This document shows positions 1 to 11,400 of a stretch of DNA of 64,000 nt, in pieces. A program made the translations under genes and the position numbers. This DNA is from Amia ocellicauda. Its lineage: Eukaryota; Chordata; Actinopteri; Amiiformes; Amiidae. How positions within the stretch are numbered: the first letter of the stretch is position 1; each line of letters begins with the position of its first letter. The notes below the pieces were generated by a model that was not told where the DNA came from, did no database searches, and worked only from the letters and a program-made list of their open reading frames with translations. Location of the stretch: NCBI RefSeq assembly GCF_036373705.1, contig NC_089863.1, forward strand, positions 8,575,357 to 8,639,356. The letters run 5' to 3'.

Positions 1-617
1 AAATATTTAAAATAATTTCCTTGATTAAAAAAACTTTATTCAACTACCAATTAAACAAGTAAATATCCAGTACACACTGCGAGACATAAGAGGATAAACC
101 CACACTGCATACCACTGCAAATGGACTGTTCAGACAGGCCTGTTAGTCTTATTACACATGTTTTCAAAATACTAAAATGATGCTTAAAAGAATAAAATCT
201 GTGTGGTGTAGTGTTGTGTGTTCTATCTGCTTAGCTCATGTAGGCTATGTCACAGTTGTAGCAGCTGCATCACCTTGTGGTTTATAGAGGAACTAGGACC
301 TCAACAGCTGAGCTTGCAATCATTTACAGTCCCTCTCCAATCAGGATCTTTTGATCTATGGTTTTGACACCCCAGACAGACAGAAGCGTGAAATCAACAA
401 AAAGGGAATTAAGTATATTTTATTATTTCTTATGAAGTCTTAAATCAATATGAAAAATAAATAAATAAATAAATAAAAACTCTTCTCTTTTCCAACAGGT
501 GAGTTTTAAAGAGGTACAGTAGGCAGGGAGGCAAGGCAGGTGTACACATGTTCACGGGGACCTGAGAGTGATTAATGGCTTCAGGTGTGGTCGCTGTTAT
601 TATTAGTATGCATTTCT
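1..617. other. AT-rich stretch without a recognisable gene
   Basis: No ORF with recognisable protein similarity. A short (AAAT)n run lies at 454-477. Nothing else is supportable. Confidence 0.5.
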
Positions 618-705
618 TATCTGGCATCCTTATCTAGGGTGACTTACACAGGATACAAGAGCAATACAAAAGTGCAATAATACAGTAAAATACAGTTTTT
701 AGTCT
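618..705 (-). repeat. L2/SINE-type 3' tail fragment
   Basis: The sequence CCTTATCTAGGGTGACTTA is the reverse complement of the tail 'TAAGTCGCCCTGGATAAGGG' seen at other places in this window (4425, 15235, 56750 and, in plus orientation, 46655). Only the tail and a little AT-rich sequence remain. Confidence 0.55.
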
Positions 706-960
706 TGTGTGGGGGAAAATAAGTATAAAATAAAATACAAGAACAGTCAAATTAAATAAAAACAACCAAATAGTCTACATACAGACTTAACTTTCCAAGG
801 CCTGTCAAAAAAGAAAAGGGGAGCTCATTCAGGCTGCTTCTCTTCAGATTTGTTTATAGCGGAAGGAGTCGTGAACCGGAAGTTAGAGGATATATGCTGC
901 AGTACCCGAGGTCACCACTAGAGTAAAGCAACAAAACAATATAATACTATGTACAGACAT

Positions 961-1040
961 ACAGCTCTGGGAAAAATTAAGAGACCACTCCAAGTTCAGC
1001 AATCAATGTTAAGTGGTCTCAATTCTTTTCAGAGCTGTGT
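961..1040. mobile_element. Minimal palindromic MITE (terminal repeats only)
   Basis: An 80 bp imperfect palindrome. The left end ACAGCTCTGGGAAAAATTAA is mirrored by the right end AATTCTTTTCAGAGCTGTGT, with GAGACCACT/AGTGGTCTC inside each arm. It looks like a DNA transposon reduced to its two terminal inverted repeats with about 20 bp between them. Confidence 0.65.
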
Positions 1041-1165
1041 GTACAGTTCTCAGAACATCCTCTAAACCAAATGTGTGTACAAGCCTCCACAGGGTCGCGT
1101 CCGACTGCGTTACATCAAAAGGCTGGGTTGCCGATGTAACCTTGATTACCTGAAAGACAAAATGC

Positions 1166-1260
1166 TCGGATGACAAAGGTGCCACAATTTTCTCCTGTCC
1201 TGATTGGTCAAGTCCAAGATCATTCACATTGGTCAAATGTATATGTCTAATTCTGATTGG
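1166..1260 (+). repeat. Left arm of a large inverted repeat
   Basis: This segment reappears in reverse complement at 2486-2603, with shared blocks such as TCGGATGACAAAGGTGCCAC and TCCTGATTGGTCA. The right arm has about 20 extra bases. Together they may be the terminal repeats of a foldback or MITE-like element into which the LINE at 1467 inserted. Confidence 0.6.
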
Positions 1261-1323
1261 TCACACACTAAACAATGCCAAGATCATTGTAGATGTATTC
1301 GTATTGATCAACATATTTTTTTT

Positions 1324-1458
1324 ATTGGTTCTTGTATTTGACCTTTACAGCCTTCAGTTTCAAGAATTGGAGCAATTTGCATTATACCACCCTGCATTCA
1401 GTACCTTGCCTTGATTTTATTATAATTTGTATTGTAAAGGTCAAATACAAGAACCAAT
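1324..1458. repeat. Perfect 26 bp inverted repeat (hairpin)
   Basis: The left arm 1324-1349 and right arm 1433-1458 are exact reverse complements (26/26), separated by 83 bp. The element is not assigned to a family. Confidence 0.75.
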
Positions 1459-1466
1459 TGTTTGGT

Positions 1467-2195
1467 ATAAGAACATAAGAAAGTTTCCAAACGAGAGGAG
1501 GCCATTCAACCCATCATGCTCATTTGGTGTTCATTAATAACTAAGTGATCCAAGGATCCTATCCAGTCTATTTTTAAATGTTCCGAAATCGACCACATCG
1601 CTGGGGAGTTTATTCCAGATTGTGACGCCTCTCTGTGTGAAGAAGTGTCTTCTTTTTTCTGTCTTGAATGCCTTAAAGCCCAATTTCCATTTGTGTCCCC
1701 GGGTGTGTGTGTCTCTGCTGATCTGGAAAAGCTCCTCTGGATTGATGTGGTCGATGCCTTTCATGATTTTGAAGACTTAAATCAAGTCCCCACATAGTCT
1801 CTGTTCCAGGGTGAAAAGGTTCAGTTCCTCAGTCTCTCAGTAGGACTTTCCCTTCAGACCTGGAATAAGTCTGGTTGCTCTCCTCTGAACTGCCTCTAGA
1901 GCAGCGATATCTTTCTTGAAGTGTGGAGCCCAGAACTGCACACAGTATCCAGATGAGCTCTAACTAGTGCATTGTACAGTCTGAACATCACTGCCCTTGT
2001 TCTCAATTCTACACTTTTGACAATATACCCTAGCATACCCTAACAACATTGTTTGGATGGAGAAAGTGAGTGAAGAGTCCATGTAGACTCCTAGGTCTTT
2101 CTCATGGGTTACTTATTCTAGTTCTATTCCTCCCATAGTGTAATTATTGTGGACATGTTTATTACAAGTGAAGAACTGCATTTCTTTACCTGTGT
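1467..2195 (-). mobile_element. CR1-like LINE, 5'-truncated 3' fragment
   Basis: On the minus strand this matches the 3' third of the longer LINE copy at 20775-22545: the same terminal segment (GAACATAAGAAAGTTTCCAA end), the same reverse-transcriptase C-terminal coding region (for example [14 protein letters not shown] and [14 protein letters not shown] around 1534-1764), and the same 5' break in the region encoding KCKVIHAGN. The reading frame is broken by indels. It is a typical 5'-truncated insertion sitting between the arms of the 1166/2486 inverted repeat. Confidence 0.8.
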
Positions 2196-2485
2196 GTCTG
2201 TGGGAACAGGGTCACTGTCTCACTGTCTCACTGTGCTTTGATTCAGTGCTATAGTTCAACCCTGATACCCAGAGGAACAGAGTCTAATAAGAACTAGTTT
2301 TCCCCAGCAATTTGGGCTTGATATATCCAACATAGTCCCCATTATATGAAACATTACGTATGCCTTAATTTTCCCTGGTTTAACCATATATAGGTTTTCC
2401 TAAGGAGTTGTCAGGCAGAAACCAAATTTCCACTCGTCACAGGACAGATATGTGGGCCTGTTATCTTTCTATCCAAGGATCATAT

Positions 2486-2603
2486 CCAGTCAGAATGAAC
2501 ATATACATCTGACCAATGAGAATGATCCCAGGACCTGACCAATCAGGACAAGCATACACATTAGTCCTGACAGAGAGAAAGTTGTGGCACCTTTGTCATC
2601 CGA
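2486..2603 (-). repeat. Right arm of the large inverted repeat
   Basis: Reverse complement of 1166-1260 with a roughly 20 bp insertion. See the left arm. Confidence 0.6.
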
Positions 2604-4240
2604 ACAGAGAAAACAGTTCCCGATTTTGCAAAAAGAGGGAGATCCGTCTGTGTACTGTGAGCTTGGGCTGAGACAGGCAGGCACACAGGAGCCCATTGGC
2701 TACTCTGCTCAGACTAATGTCTTCACTGCTTGATGGTTTATTGTATTTCTTTTTACTAACCTATATTTTATTTATTTCCTGACTTTCTAGCAGGGCCCCA
2801 CTGCAGATGGTTTCGGTCTCAGTTGGGCTTCCTGCATAAATAAAGGTTTTGATTGATTGGCTATTCTGAACTTAAAAATACACTATGGTTCATACAGTGT
2901 CAGTAGCATCAGCTATTACTATTTAAGTCAAGGATGCCCAACCTTTAATGCCTGGATAGTCAATTACCAAGTTATCACAAATTGTGCAGCACAACTGTTC
3001 AGCGTGCCATGTTTTCGAATCACTATCCCAGATTAAATTCTGGATTTGACCTGTCTTTCCCCCGGGGTGTAATGCCCAAATTAATAATCTCAATTGCTGC
3101 ATGAAAATGTACATGATAATTGGTATGCAGTTGGGGTGATAATTGTCAGAAGGTGAGCAGAGATACAAAGGGAGAGACAGGGAGGGCGAGGAGCTCAGAG
3201 ATAGAGCTGGGGTAAGCGCACAAAGAACTGGTTCAAACTGGAGGATTTAAACTACATGAACCCGTGGGCTTCTGCTATTGAGACGAGTGACTTAGAGACA
3301 CTACTCTGAATGACAAACGTAACACCGCCTCCTGTCTGTGCAGTGTCTTTCCCTCTTATCCCTGCTGCATACAATTTGTATGGGTTACATATTGTGTTAG
3401 CTTTATTTCCTTCTTGTTTGTAAATCCAATTCCATTATATTTAACTTATTTCCCTCCCCTCCCCTCCTCTAATTCTACATTAGACTATACAAACTTCCCT
3501 TGGTTAAGTTCAGCTATCTAGCACAATTAAACCAGTGTCCTGATTAGTACCTAACCTTTTTAGTGGATGATTATTATTTGTATAATCTTTGTTGTCTTTG
3601 CTAGATGTATTATATGTATTATAACTATTACTGTTGTCTGTGTTTGAGTCACAGATGAGAATTTTGCATTGTGTGGATTACGTTATATATTTATGGGGTT
3701 ATATGTTGAAGACACTGAGTGTGGTACTGCATATAGGGGGAGCTGTTTTGTGATCTGATTTATGCTGCTAGTATCTGGTCCACTGGGATAAATGCTATAT
3801 AGTTATATGGTTATATTAATCAATGAATGTGCAATAAGGCAGGGTGGGGTAATTAGTAATGTACTGAATGGGTGATGAGATATTGTTTTTAATTAGTGTT
3901 TTATCTAGAGTGAGTTTTTAATTCTCTTGTATCCATCTTTATAAAAAGATTAATTCCTTTGTCTTATCTTGTTTGTTTTTCTGCTTTTAAAACACCCACA
4001 CAGGAAACCCCTTGGCAAGAAAAATGCCACCTCAATCATTAGAATTTTCCACATGAATTGTAGTCAGTGGCTTATTTGAATAGTCAAGGTATTATCAAGG
4101 ATTTGAATTATATTTGCCTGGCATTCAGTGTTTGAGTGTTGAAGTTTCTCTTTCACACCTAGGGACTTGCATTGTAAATCCCTTCACTACGAGATTAGCA
4201 TGCCATTAACAGGTTTAGAAAATGCGCTCAGGCACATCTT
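2604..4240. other. Intergenic, no recognisable feature
   Basis: Only short spurious ORFs and moderately AT-rich sequence. No exon with homology or good splice signals was seen. Confidence 0.4.
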
Positions 4241-4357
4241 TTGGTCAGAATATCTTTTCAAGGAGATATAAGGAGCTTTATCGAAGGCGACTTACATGGA
4301 TTTATAAACACTAGCTTACTATTTAAAACAAATACACAGAGTAAGGAAGAAAACCAG

Positions 4358-4359
<2 letters not shown>

Positions 4360-4419
<60 letters not shown>
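4360..4419. repeat. (TTA)n microsatellite
   Basis: About 20 uninterrupted TTA units immediately before the L2-type tail at 4425. This is the usual position of an A/T-rich microsatellite grown from a LINE/SINE 3' end. Confidence 0.95.
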
Positions 4420-4424
4420 TTTAT

Positions 4425-6030
4425 TTCTTGGCAGACGCCCTTATCCAGGGTGACTTACAACATAAGTGCAAACAAAGTGCAAAAATACAGAGAAGTATAA
4501 AGCATCAATTATTACAAATTCAATTTGGCTAAAACAGCAATTCAAAATACATTTTACAAATTCCAATTTACAATGTACACAAGTACAGTAAGTGACTTCC
4601 TACATCCTGGACGGTGAAAGCTAAGTGCTGTCAAGATGTAGGGTCACAGACAAGGGCTACGGGAAAGGGAGCAAGGAGGAAACAATCAAGAACGCGAGGA
4701 GCATAATAAGCTGAAGTGCTATCTAGCAGGGATAGAGGACTAATATTACAAGTGTTGTCGGAAAAGATACGTCTTGAGTAAGCGCCGGAATGAGGTCAAG
4801 GACTCTGCAGTTTTGACTTCGGTGGGCAGGTCATTCCACCACTTAGGGGCCAGGGATGAGAAGGAGTGGCTCTGGAGGAAGGAGAGTGGAGAGGAGGCAG
4901 AGTTAGTCTTCTGGCGCTGGAGGAGCGCAGTGGTCTGGAGGGGATGTATGGAGAGACGAGTGACTGAAGGTAACTCGGTTCAGTGTGGTCGAGACAGCGG
5001 TAGGTGAGGGTCAAAATCTTTAACTGAATGGGTGCTGGTATCGGGAGCCAGTGGAGGGAGCGGAGCAGTGGAGCTTGGAAGAGACGAGAATGGAGAGGGT
5101 CCAGGTCACACATTTATGACGTAGGAGGAGAGCAGAAACTTCAGCATATGAGTGAGGTGAGGTGGGAAAGGGAGAAGGAAATGAAGTGGTGGTCCGAGAT
5201 GCCCATGGGTGTCACGTAGAGTGTTGAAGGGGAGCAGCCTCTAGAGAAGATGAGGTCTAGCTGGCGGCCAGCCCTGTGAGTGGGGGGAGACAGGGAGAGA
5301 GAGAAGTTAAAGCAGTGAAGGAGAGGAAGAAATTCGGCACAGTGGGAAGGGTTGGAGAGGTGGATGTTGAAGTCTCCCAGGAGGATGGTAGGTGAGGACA
5401 GCGAGTGGAGAGAGGAGAGAAGAAAGTCGAGTTCATCCAGGAAGGAGGTGAGTGGACCAGGTGGGCGGTAGAAAACTAGAAGGAAGATGTGAGAGGGAAA
5501 GGTGATTTCCACTGTATGGAATTCAAAGCTGTGGGTTGAGATAGAGGAGAGAGATGGGGGGACAGAGAAGAGGAGAGATGGGGAGAGCAGGAGCCCTGTT
5601 TCTCCTCCCCACCTGGTAAGACGAGGGGAGTGGGACAGGACAAAGAGAGAGGATAAGGCAGCAGGGGTGGTAGAGTTGTCTGGGGAGATCCATGTCTCGG
5701 TGAGAGCGAGGAAATCCAGAGACTGGTGGGAGGCGAAGGCAGAGATGAAGTCGGCCTTGTTGGAAGCTGAGTGGCAGTTCCACAGGCCTCCAGAGAGTGG
5801 AGTAGAGGGGAGGGAGGAGGAGGGGGGGAGAGGCAGAGAGATGAGGTTGGAGGGATTAGTGAAACAATGGTGTGCAGGTGCATGCCGAGAGGAAGAAGAG
5901 AGCAGGACAGGAATTGGAGAGATTGTCATGGTTGCCTGGTGTTGCTGTTGCTGTGCAGCGTCTCCTCGCAGTCTTCTCCTTGCTGGAGTCCCCGCAGCTA
6001 TAGTCCCTGCCCTTTGGAGATGTTTTTAGA
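4425..6030 (-). mobile_element. L2-type LINE with internal deletions (endonuclease and RT ends retained)
   Basis: On the minus strand the 5' part (5141-5929) encodes an AP-type endonuclease: LTETWIS near residue 75, LLGDFNIHL near 185 and a SDHHFISFSL end, all typical of L2/CR1 LINE endonucleases. It is followed near 5113 by the start of the RT region (LDPLHSRLFQA) and then directly by the C-terminal part (SLHWLPI, IQLKILTLTY, PSRPLRSSS). The RT core is therefore deleted. The 3' end carries the TCTTGGCAGACGCCCTTATC tail. The sequence is richer in G+C and in Ser/Pro codons than its surroundings. A second copy of this family starts near 62985 at the window's right edge. Confidence 0.85.
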
Positions 6031-6058
6031 ATTTGTGAGAGATGGATTAATACCTGTA

Positions 6059-6059
<1 letters not shown>

Positions 6060-6100
<41 letters not shown>
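6060..6100. repeat. (CTGT)n/(CT)n microsatellite
   Basis: Seven CTGT units running into CT repeats, just upstream (on the minus strand) of the L2 endonuclease remnant. Confidence 0.9.
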
Positions 6101-6790
6101 GTGACATTTGCTTTCAACATTGAAACACTGAGGATGGATTTTGAGCTGAAACAAGTCTGTTTGTTAATAGTTCTGCCTGTCTTTGTAATAGGCTTGCACA
6201 TCAATGTCAATATTAATGATACTGCTGTGACTGGACTCGACTGATTCTACTGAAGTAACTTTAGGATTTTTTGGCACCAGATACAAACTCAGTGGATATC
6301 CATTCTGCTTTAAGGATTTGTAGTAGATGTCATGATTTGAATGAAACATGTAAAGTAACAGATTAATAATTTGAATGGGCCAAAAAACAAAGTCCAGGTT
6401 ATTTTGAATATCCCAAGAGATACAAATAATTTGACTGGTTCCCTTGTAGGGCATTGCCAAATCAGGTATACTCTGCTTGGAAAATCACTGGAGTTGGCAG
6501 GTAAAGACAGACAAAGGATAAAGGAGTGGCACTCTCACTGCATGAAGGAGACAGACATCAATTAACAGAGGTAGGCCAATTTAATTGGTGAATGGAGGGT
6601 GAGTGGATGGTGAGGGTAGAGGTGGGGGTGGAGGCGGGCATAGAGGCGGGCATAGACTGATAAGATAGAAAATACTAATCTTTATTCAAAATGATGGTAG
6701 AAACCCATCAAGTAGACATATAGGACAGAGACAGACACCTACAAGCTCTTATGCCATCACAAAATATGTTCAGAAGTTACTTTCTACCAC
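6101..6790. other. Upstream region of D8C gene 1, no feature seen
   Basis: No conserved ORF. The region contains near-tandem GGTGGAGGCGGGCATAGA motifs at about 6620-6660, but nothing assignable. Confidence 0.35.
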
Positions 6791-6791
6791 T

Positions 6792-6799
6792 TATAAATA
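6792..6799 (+). promoter_or_regulatory. Candidate TATA box of D8C gene 1
   Basis: TATAAATA lies 142 bp upstream of the candidate start codon at 6934. The spacing fits a short 5' UTR. This is positional inference only; no transcript evidence is available, and gene 2 has no equally clear TATA box. Confidence 0.3.
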
Positions 6800-6933
6800 A
6801 AGATGTGATGCAGTACAAGTTTGTAATTTAACATTTGGTCTGGACTATTGTTGTTGTTGTTGTGTTTTTGTTTTGTTTTGTTTTAGAATCTGGAAAACAT
6901 CTGCAAAACATTACTTAGTTCCATTCTGTAAAA

Positions 6934-6967
6934 ATGAAGGGGGAATGCATTGTTTTCCTCCTTCTGG
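6934..6967 (+). CDS. D8C gene 1, exon 1 (start of signal peptide)
   Basis: ATG followed by [11 protein letters not shown] and a GTGAGT donor in phase 1. It parallels exon 1 of gene 2 (34 nt, MNTESWDFLCL, GTGAGT) in length, phase and flanking sequence: both are preceded by a GTTTTGTT...TTTTAG stretch about 60 bp upstream. The D8C exon is 11 kb downstream because a retroviral element and a Tc1 sit in between. Confidence 0.55.
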
Positions 6968-8352
6968 GTGAGTGTATATTTCATTTTAAATACATTGTGT
7001 CACTGGCTTACAGGACTATGCAGTATTTTTAAGATAGTTGACCCACTTAGACAACAGTGTTGGGAAAAGTATAGTTGGAAGCCATGAGACATGGTACACA
7101 GATAAACACAATATGTTCCCATGGACAATGACAGGATTTCTTAGTGTGGCCACCATGTATGTATTCACATATTCTAGAGGTTTGTGTTAATTTTGTATGT
7201 TTATTTTTAAGCAAATACATTTACACAGAACTTTTAACATTTGTGGTTGGAAATACAAGCATGACATACTGAAGACCAAAGCCAGTATAACAAGTAAACA
7301 AAGCAAAGAGTTGTGCAAGGCTGGTCAAGATAGTAGACTGAACTACAGGGGCTGGTTGCATAAAACTATGCCACTGACTGAGGGGGAGCCTCCTCACCCC
7401 CAGGCTAACTTGGATCTTTGAATAGACAGCTGGCTTGAGTCTACAGCAACAGACACTGATGCTGAAAGGCAGGCGAAGCCTCCCGCTGACTCACACACCC
7501 CGCTGTCCCGCACACAGCAATCACCACAAACATTGAGACTTCAATAACCAACTCTATATTTTACCTGCACTTCTGTCATTTATTTTTTTTAATTGGTATT
7601 ATATCTGATTAGTAATTTTGTGCTGTATTTAGCACTTTTGTTTTGCTATTGTATCCTATAGCCTACATCACCCTGAATAAGGGCTTCTGGCAATGGAATA
7701 AATAATAATAATAATCATAATAATAATCATAAATTAAATTAGCATATTAATTAATCGTTTCTCCCGTCTTTTACAAACACACAGTGGCTTAATGATGTTA
7801 AGTTCTTTCATTTTATCCCACAGCTTGTGTTTGAATGCGTTAGTGAAAGTTTCTGAAAATGGTGATCAAATTATAAATTCATCTGACATTATATTTCAAT
7901 AACTAGCATGGATTTTCAGTTAACTGGGATCATCGCTGTTAGAGAAACGCCTTTTTATTTTTCATCAGGTGTCTTAAAATTCCCAGATTGCAATGCGATA
8001 TTGACTAAGTAAGACCAGTCTTAGACCAGTCTAAGGAAAGACTGTTCTATGCAATGGTCTTAACTGAGTGTCTATTTTTAATAGGACTTATAATTATACT
8101 AAGACAAAGACTTAGTCTATGTTGATGCAAGTGGATCCAGGTCTAAGTTTGGGCTTATATAGCTCAAGTGAATGCATCCCAAATCGCACACACGTGCTCC
8201 TACACCCTTCGACAAGTGTGCACTTGAGTGAGGAGGGTGTAGGGTGAAGCTAAAAGCGTTCAATGGGACACACTTCTGTGTCAGCCTTTGCCTTCTGACC
8301 GAGAAAGTACCTACGCAGTCTTTGTAAATAATCTTACTCTGCATTTAATTAA

Positions 8353-8400
<48 letters not shown>

Positions 8401-11400
8401 TAGGAGGTGATACTAACAAACAATGTATTTCCAAGTATTTCCATTCACCCCATCGTGCTCATTTGGTGTCCATTAATAACTGAGTGATCCAAGCATCCTA
8501 TCCAGTCTGATTTTAAATGTTCCCAATTTTTTTGCTTCAATAACATCGCTGGGGAGTTTGTTCCAGATTGTAACAACTCTCTGTGTGCTTCTGGAAATAC
8601 TTTATGCACAGCATTCACTTCTTTAAGGTCTTTGTCTATCATCACACACCTAGAAAACATTTATAATTTCACTATAAAGCATGTCTCTAGACATAATATA
8701 TTCTTACCAAGGAGAAAATGCTGGTGTGGCTTCCTTTATCTTCTGAAGACAATTAGCAATAATATCAGTTGTCTCTCCACTTACAATGAAGTAAGCAACT
8801 GGTACACCCCGTCTGGTTTGGTTTTGTGTGATCAGTGCGTAAAAGACATAACCATATGATGTATTGCCTTTCTATGTCGCATTCAGAAAGACCATTGTAT
8901 TATCATGGTCAAGCAACTACTTCTTCTGCCAATCATTCTGAATCACTATTATTAAAGGCTGGCTCGTAGGTCTATACAGAGGTTGGTAGAAAACGACATG
9001 ATTTACAAGTCCAGATTTTACCAGTTCATCGACACTTATGCTGTCATTTTCGTCAAGCCTGGTAGCTGAGGCTAATAAGCGTTGCACATACCAAACATCT
9101 GTAGGAGTTAGGTAGTAGCGTCTGTCTAAGGCATCACTGTGACCTTGATCTCTTGCCCACTGTAATGCTTTCAAAATAACTTGATTTGCTGAACAACCTT
9201 GACTTATCCATATCTGTAAAAGACTGAATAATGTTTCATCGATTCGATTCACAACATTCTCTTGTGGATTACCTAAAGCATGCCCATTTTGGTATAATTG
9301 CATTCGTACAATTAATCCTTGAAAAATAACATCACTAACAAAAGTGAAGTAGACCTAACTCTTACAGCTAATAGCTCTGGTTGTTTGTGGAGTGCATTTT
9401 GCTTTTCCTTTTGTAGCGTAAGGTACACTTATAAATTTCAATTAAAGAAGTGAATTTATAGTATCACCTTATCACGAATCCTGGAATCTTGTAGAACTCA
9501 ATTTCTGTAATAATTGGACGCAGACACCAATTCCAAAGATATAAATTGTCAAATTTATTCAAAACAAAGACTAAATGTAGCACTACACTAATTATACAAA
9601 AGGGAAAAACTAATTAAAATTCAACTCTAGATCAACAAATCAAAGACAAATCACTTCCGTGACCAAATCAAAGACCATGGGATCGCATATGATAACACAA
9701 ATCGTTAAACAAAAAAAGGTTATAAACACATTGACTACAAAACCGGTTAGTAAGACGAAGGGGAGTCTCTCGTTAGTATTATTAGTCAGACATTAAATAA
9801 CTACGCAGGTTAGTATTTATGTCAGGTAACTTCTCCTTATATATATATCAGTCTCATTTACGTTTAGGTGCCGAGAAAGATCCTATCATTACTTGTTACC
9901 ACAATTTCCCTTAACTGATTATTATTCAATGATTAAGGATAGGCAGGGCCACCACTAATCTAATGTCTATTAACTTGTGTCAATTTCAGACTAAACAGTT
10001 AAACAGGAATGAGAAGATATTTCTCGGCGTTGACAGATTTTATTTCTAAAATTATCAACAAAACAGTTTAATGCAACACACATTTATATTTAAGAAAACT
10101 AAATGATATTACACATTCTAGAGTTATGAATCACAGATTAACATTTCTAATTGATTTCTCAAATGTCATGAATCATGAACTCCAAACTGTTAAACTTATC
10201 TGAACTTCGTCGCAGAGAGGCCTCTCTGGCTTCGGGCTCAGATAACAGCACACGGCACGAGGTCCGTGTGGTTTGGAACAAAGGCAGTCCGGTTCGGCTT
10301 TGTCCAAGAACTTCCACTCAGTCGATGCACCTGGAAGTTGGGGTTTCGCGAAAGTAGAGTCGTTTCCAAACAGATTTTCCACTGGTTTGAAGGCTCCAAG
10401 GTTGTGCACAAAATCTTCTTGGCAAGCAGGGTCTCTCACCGTACTTATTTGAAGACAAAGTCTTTGAGGAAAGCAGGGCCCTGTTCGTTCCAAGGGTCAA
10501 GTTTCTTAAGACTCAAATAGCTATTTAAATGACTGACACTTTCGTATACAGTTGACTTAGTCAATTGTCCAGCTGTAAAACTCCACTGATCAGGTGGGCA
10601 CAGGCGGGCAGCGCAGTCTGTAAAGTTCTTTATTTAATAAAGTCCTTTAAAAGAATTCTTCGTACGGCTCAATCTCCTTCTCCCAGTTTAACTCTTCTGT
10701 TGCCGGCAAAGACTTGGTTGGTTTCTGGTTCCGGTTCTGGCAACAGAGCTACAGGTTGAGCTGTGGCAGCGAGTTACTGGTTCAGGTGAGAGAGAGAGAG
10801 AAAGACTGTCCGCTGTTCCTTATAGTCTGTCAGATCAATAGGTGATTGGTTCTTGAGTTTTTGAGATTGGATTTCGGTTTCAGCCCCCAGTGTCCTATTG
10901 GAGGGGGGCTTGATTTATGACTGATGTCAATCTATGCCATCTTTTGGAAATGCCGGTTGGCCTGGGTTCGTAGCTCTGTGTCGGGATTTCGGCTCTCGTC
11001 CACTTCAAAGAGTTTTTATCACCTACAGGCCCCTTTCTCCAGACATCTCATAGCAGAATTCCAAACTATTTGGCCTCTTCTTGGTGCCATCCTCTCCAAA
11101 ACTGTCACTTTGATGCAAACCAAGCTGATGAGCTAAGGGAATCTGATAACTTTGGGGGGGAGAGGTTTTCTTTAGATCAGTGCTTCAGCTCAGAGCCCAA
11201 ATGCTCTTATCCAAATACACCCAACATAACGCTACATACCCCCTTTCTTGAATGGGACTGAGGTCGACTAGGACGTTATCCCCTTCAAGACAAAATAAGA
11301 CGTTAAGCATTTATCTCAAAGTTATGTAACAGAATTCAACAGTGGACTTCACCATTCATCACTCCGAGAAATCAAAGAAAACAAACTAATATTTCATTAT

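Noticed and set aside
5502-6244. Plus-strand ORFs of 157-175 codons
   Set aside because: Antisense shadow of the L2 endonuclease on the minus strand.
10173-11261. ORFs within the long LTR
   Set aside because: No similarity to envelope or accessory proteins, no common frame; LTR noncoding sequence.
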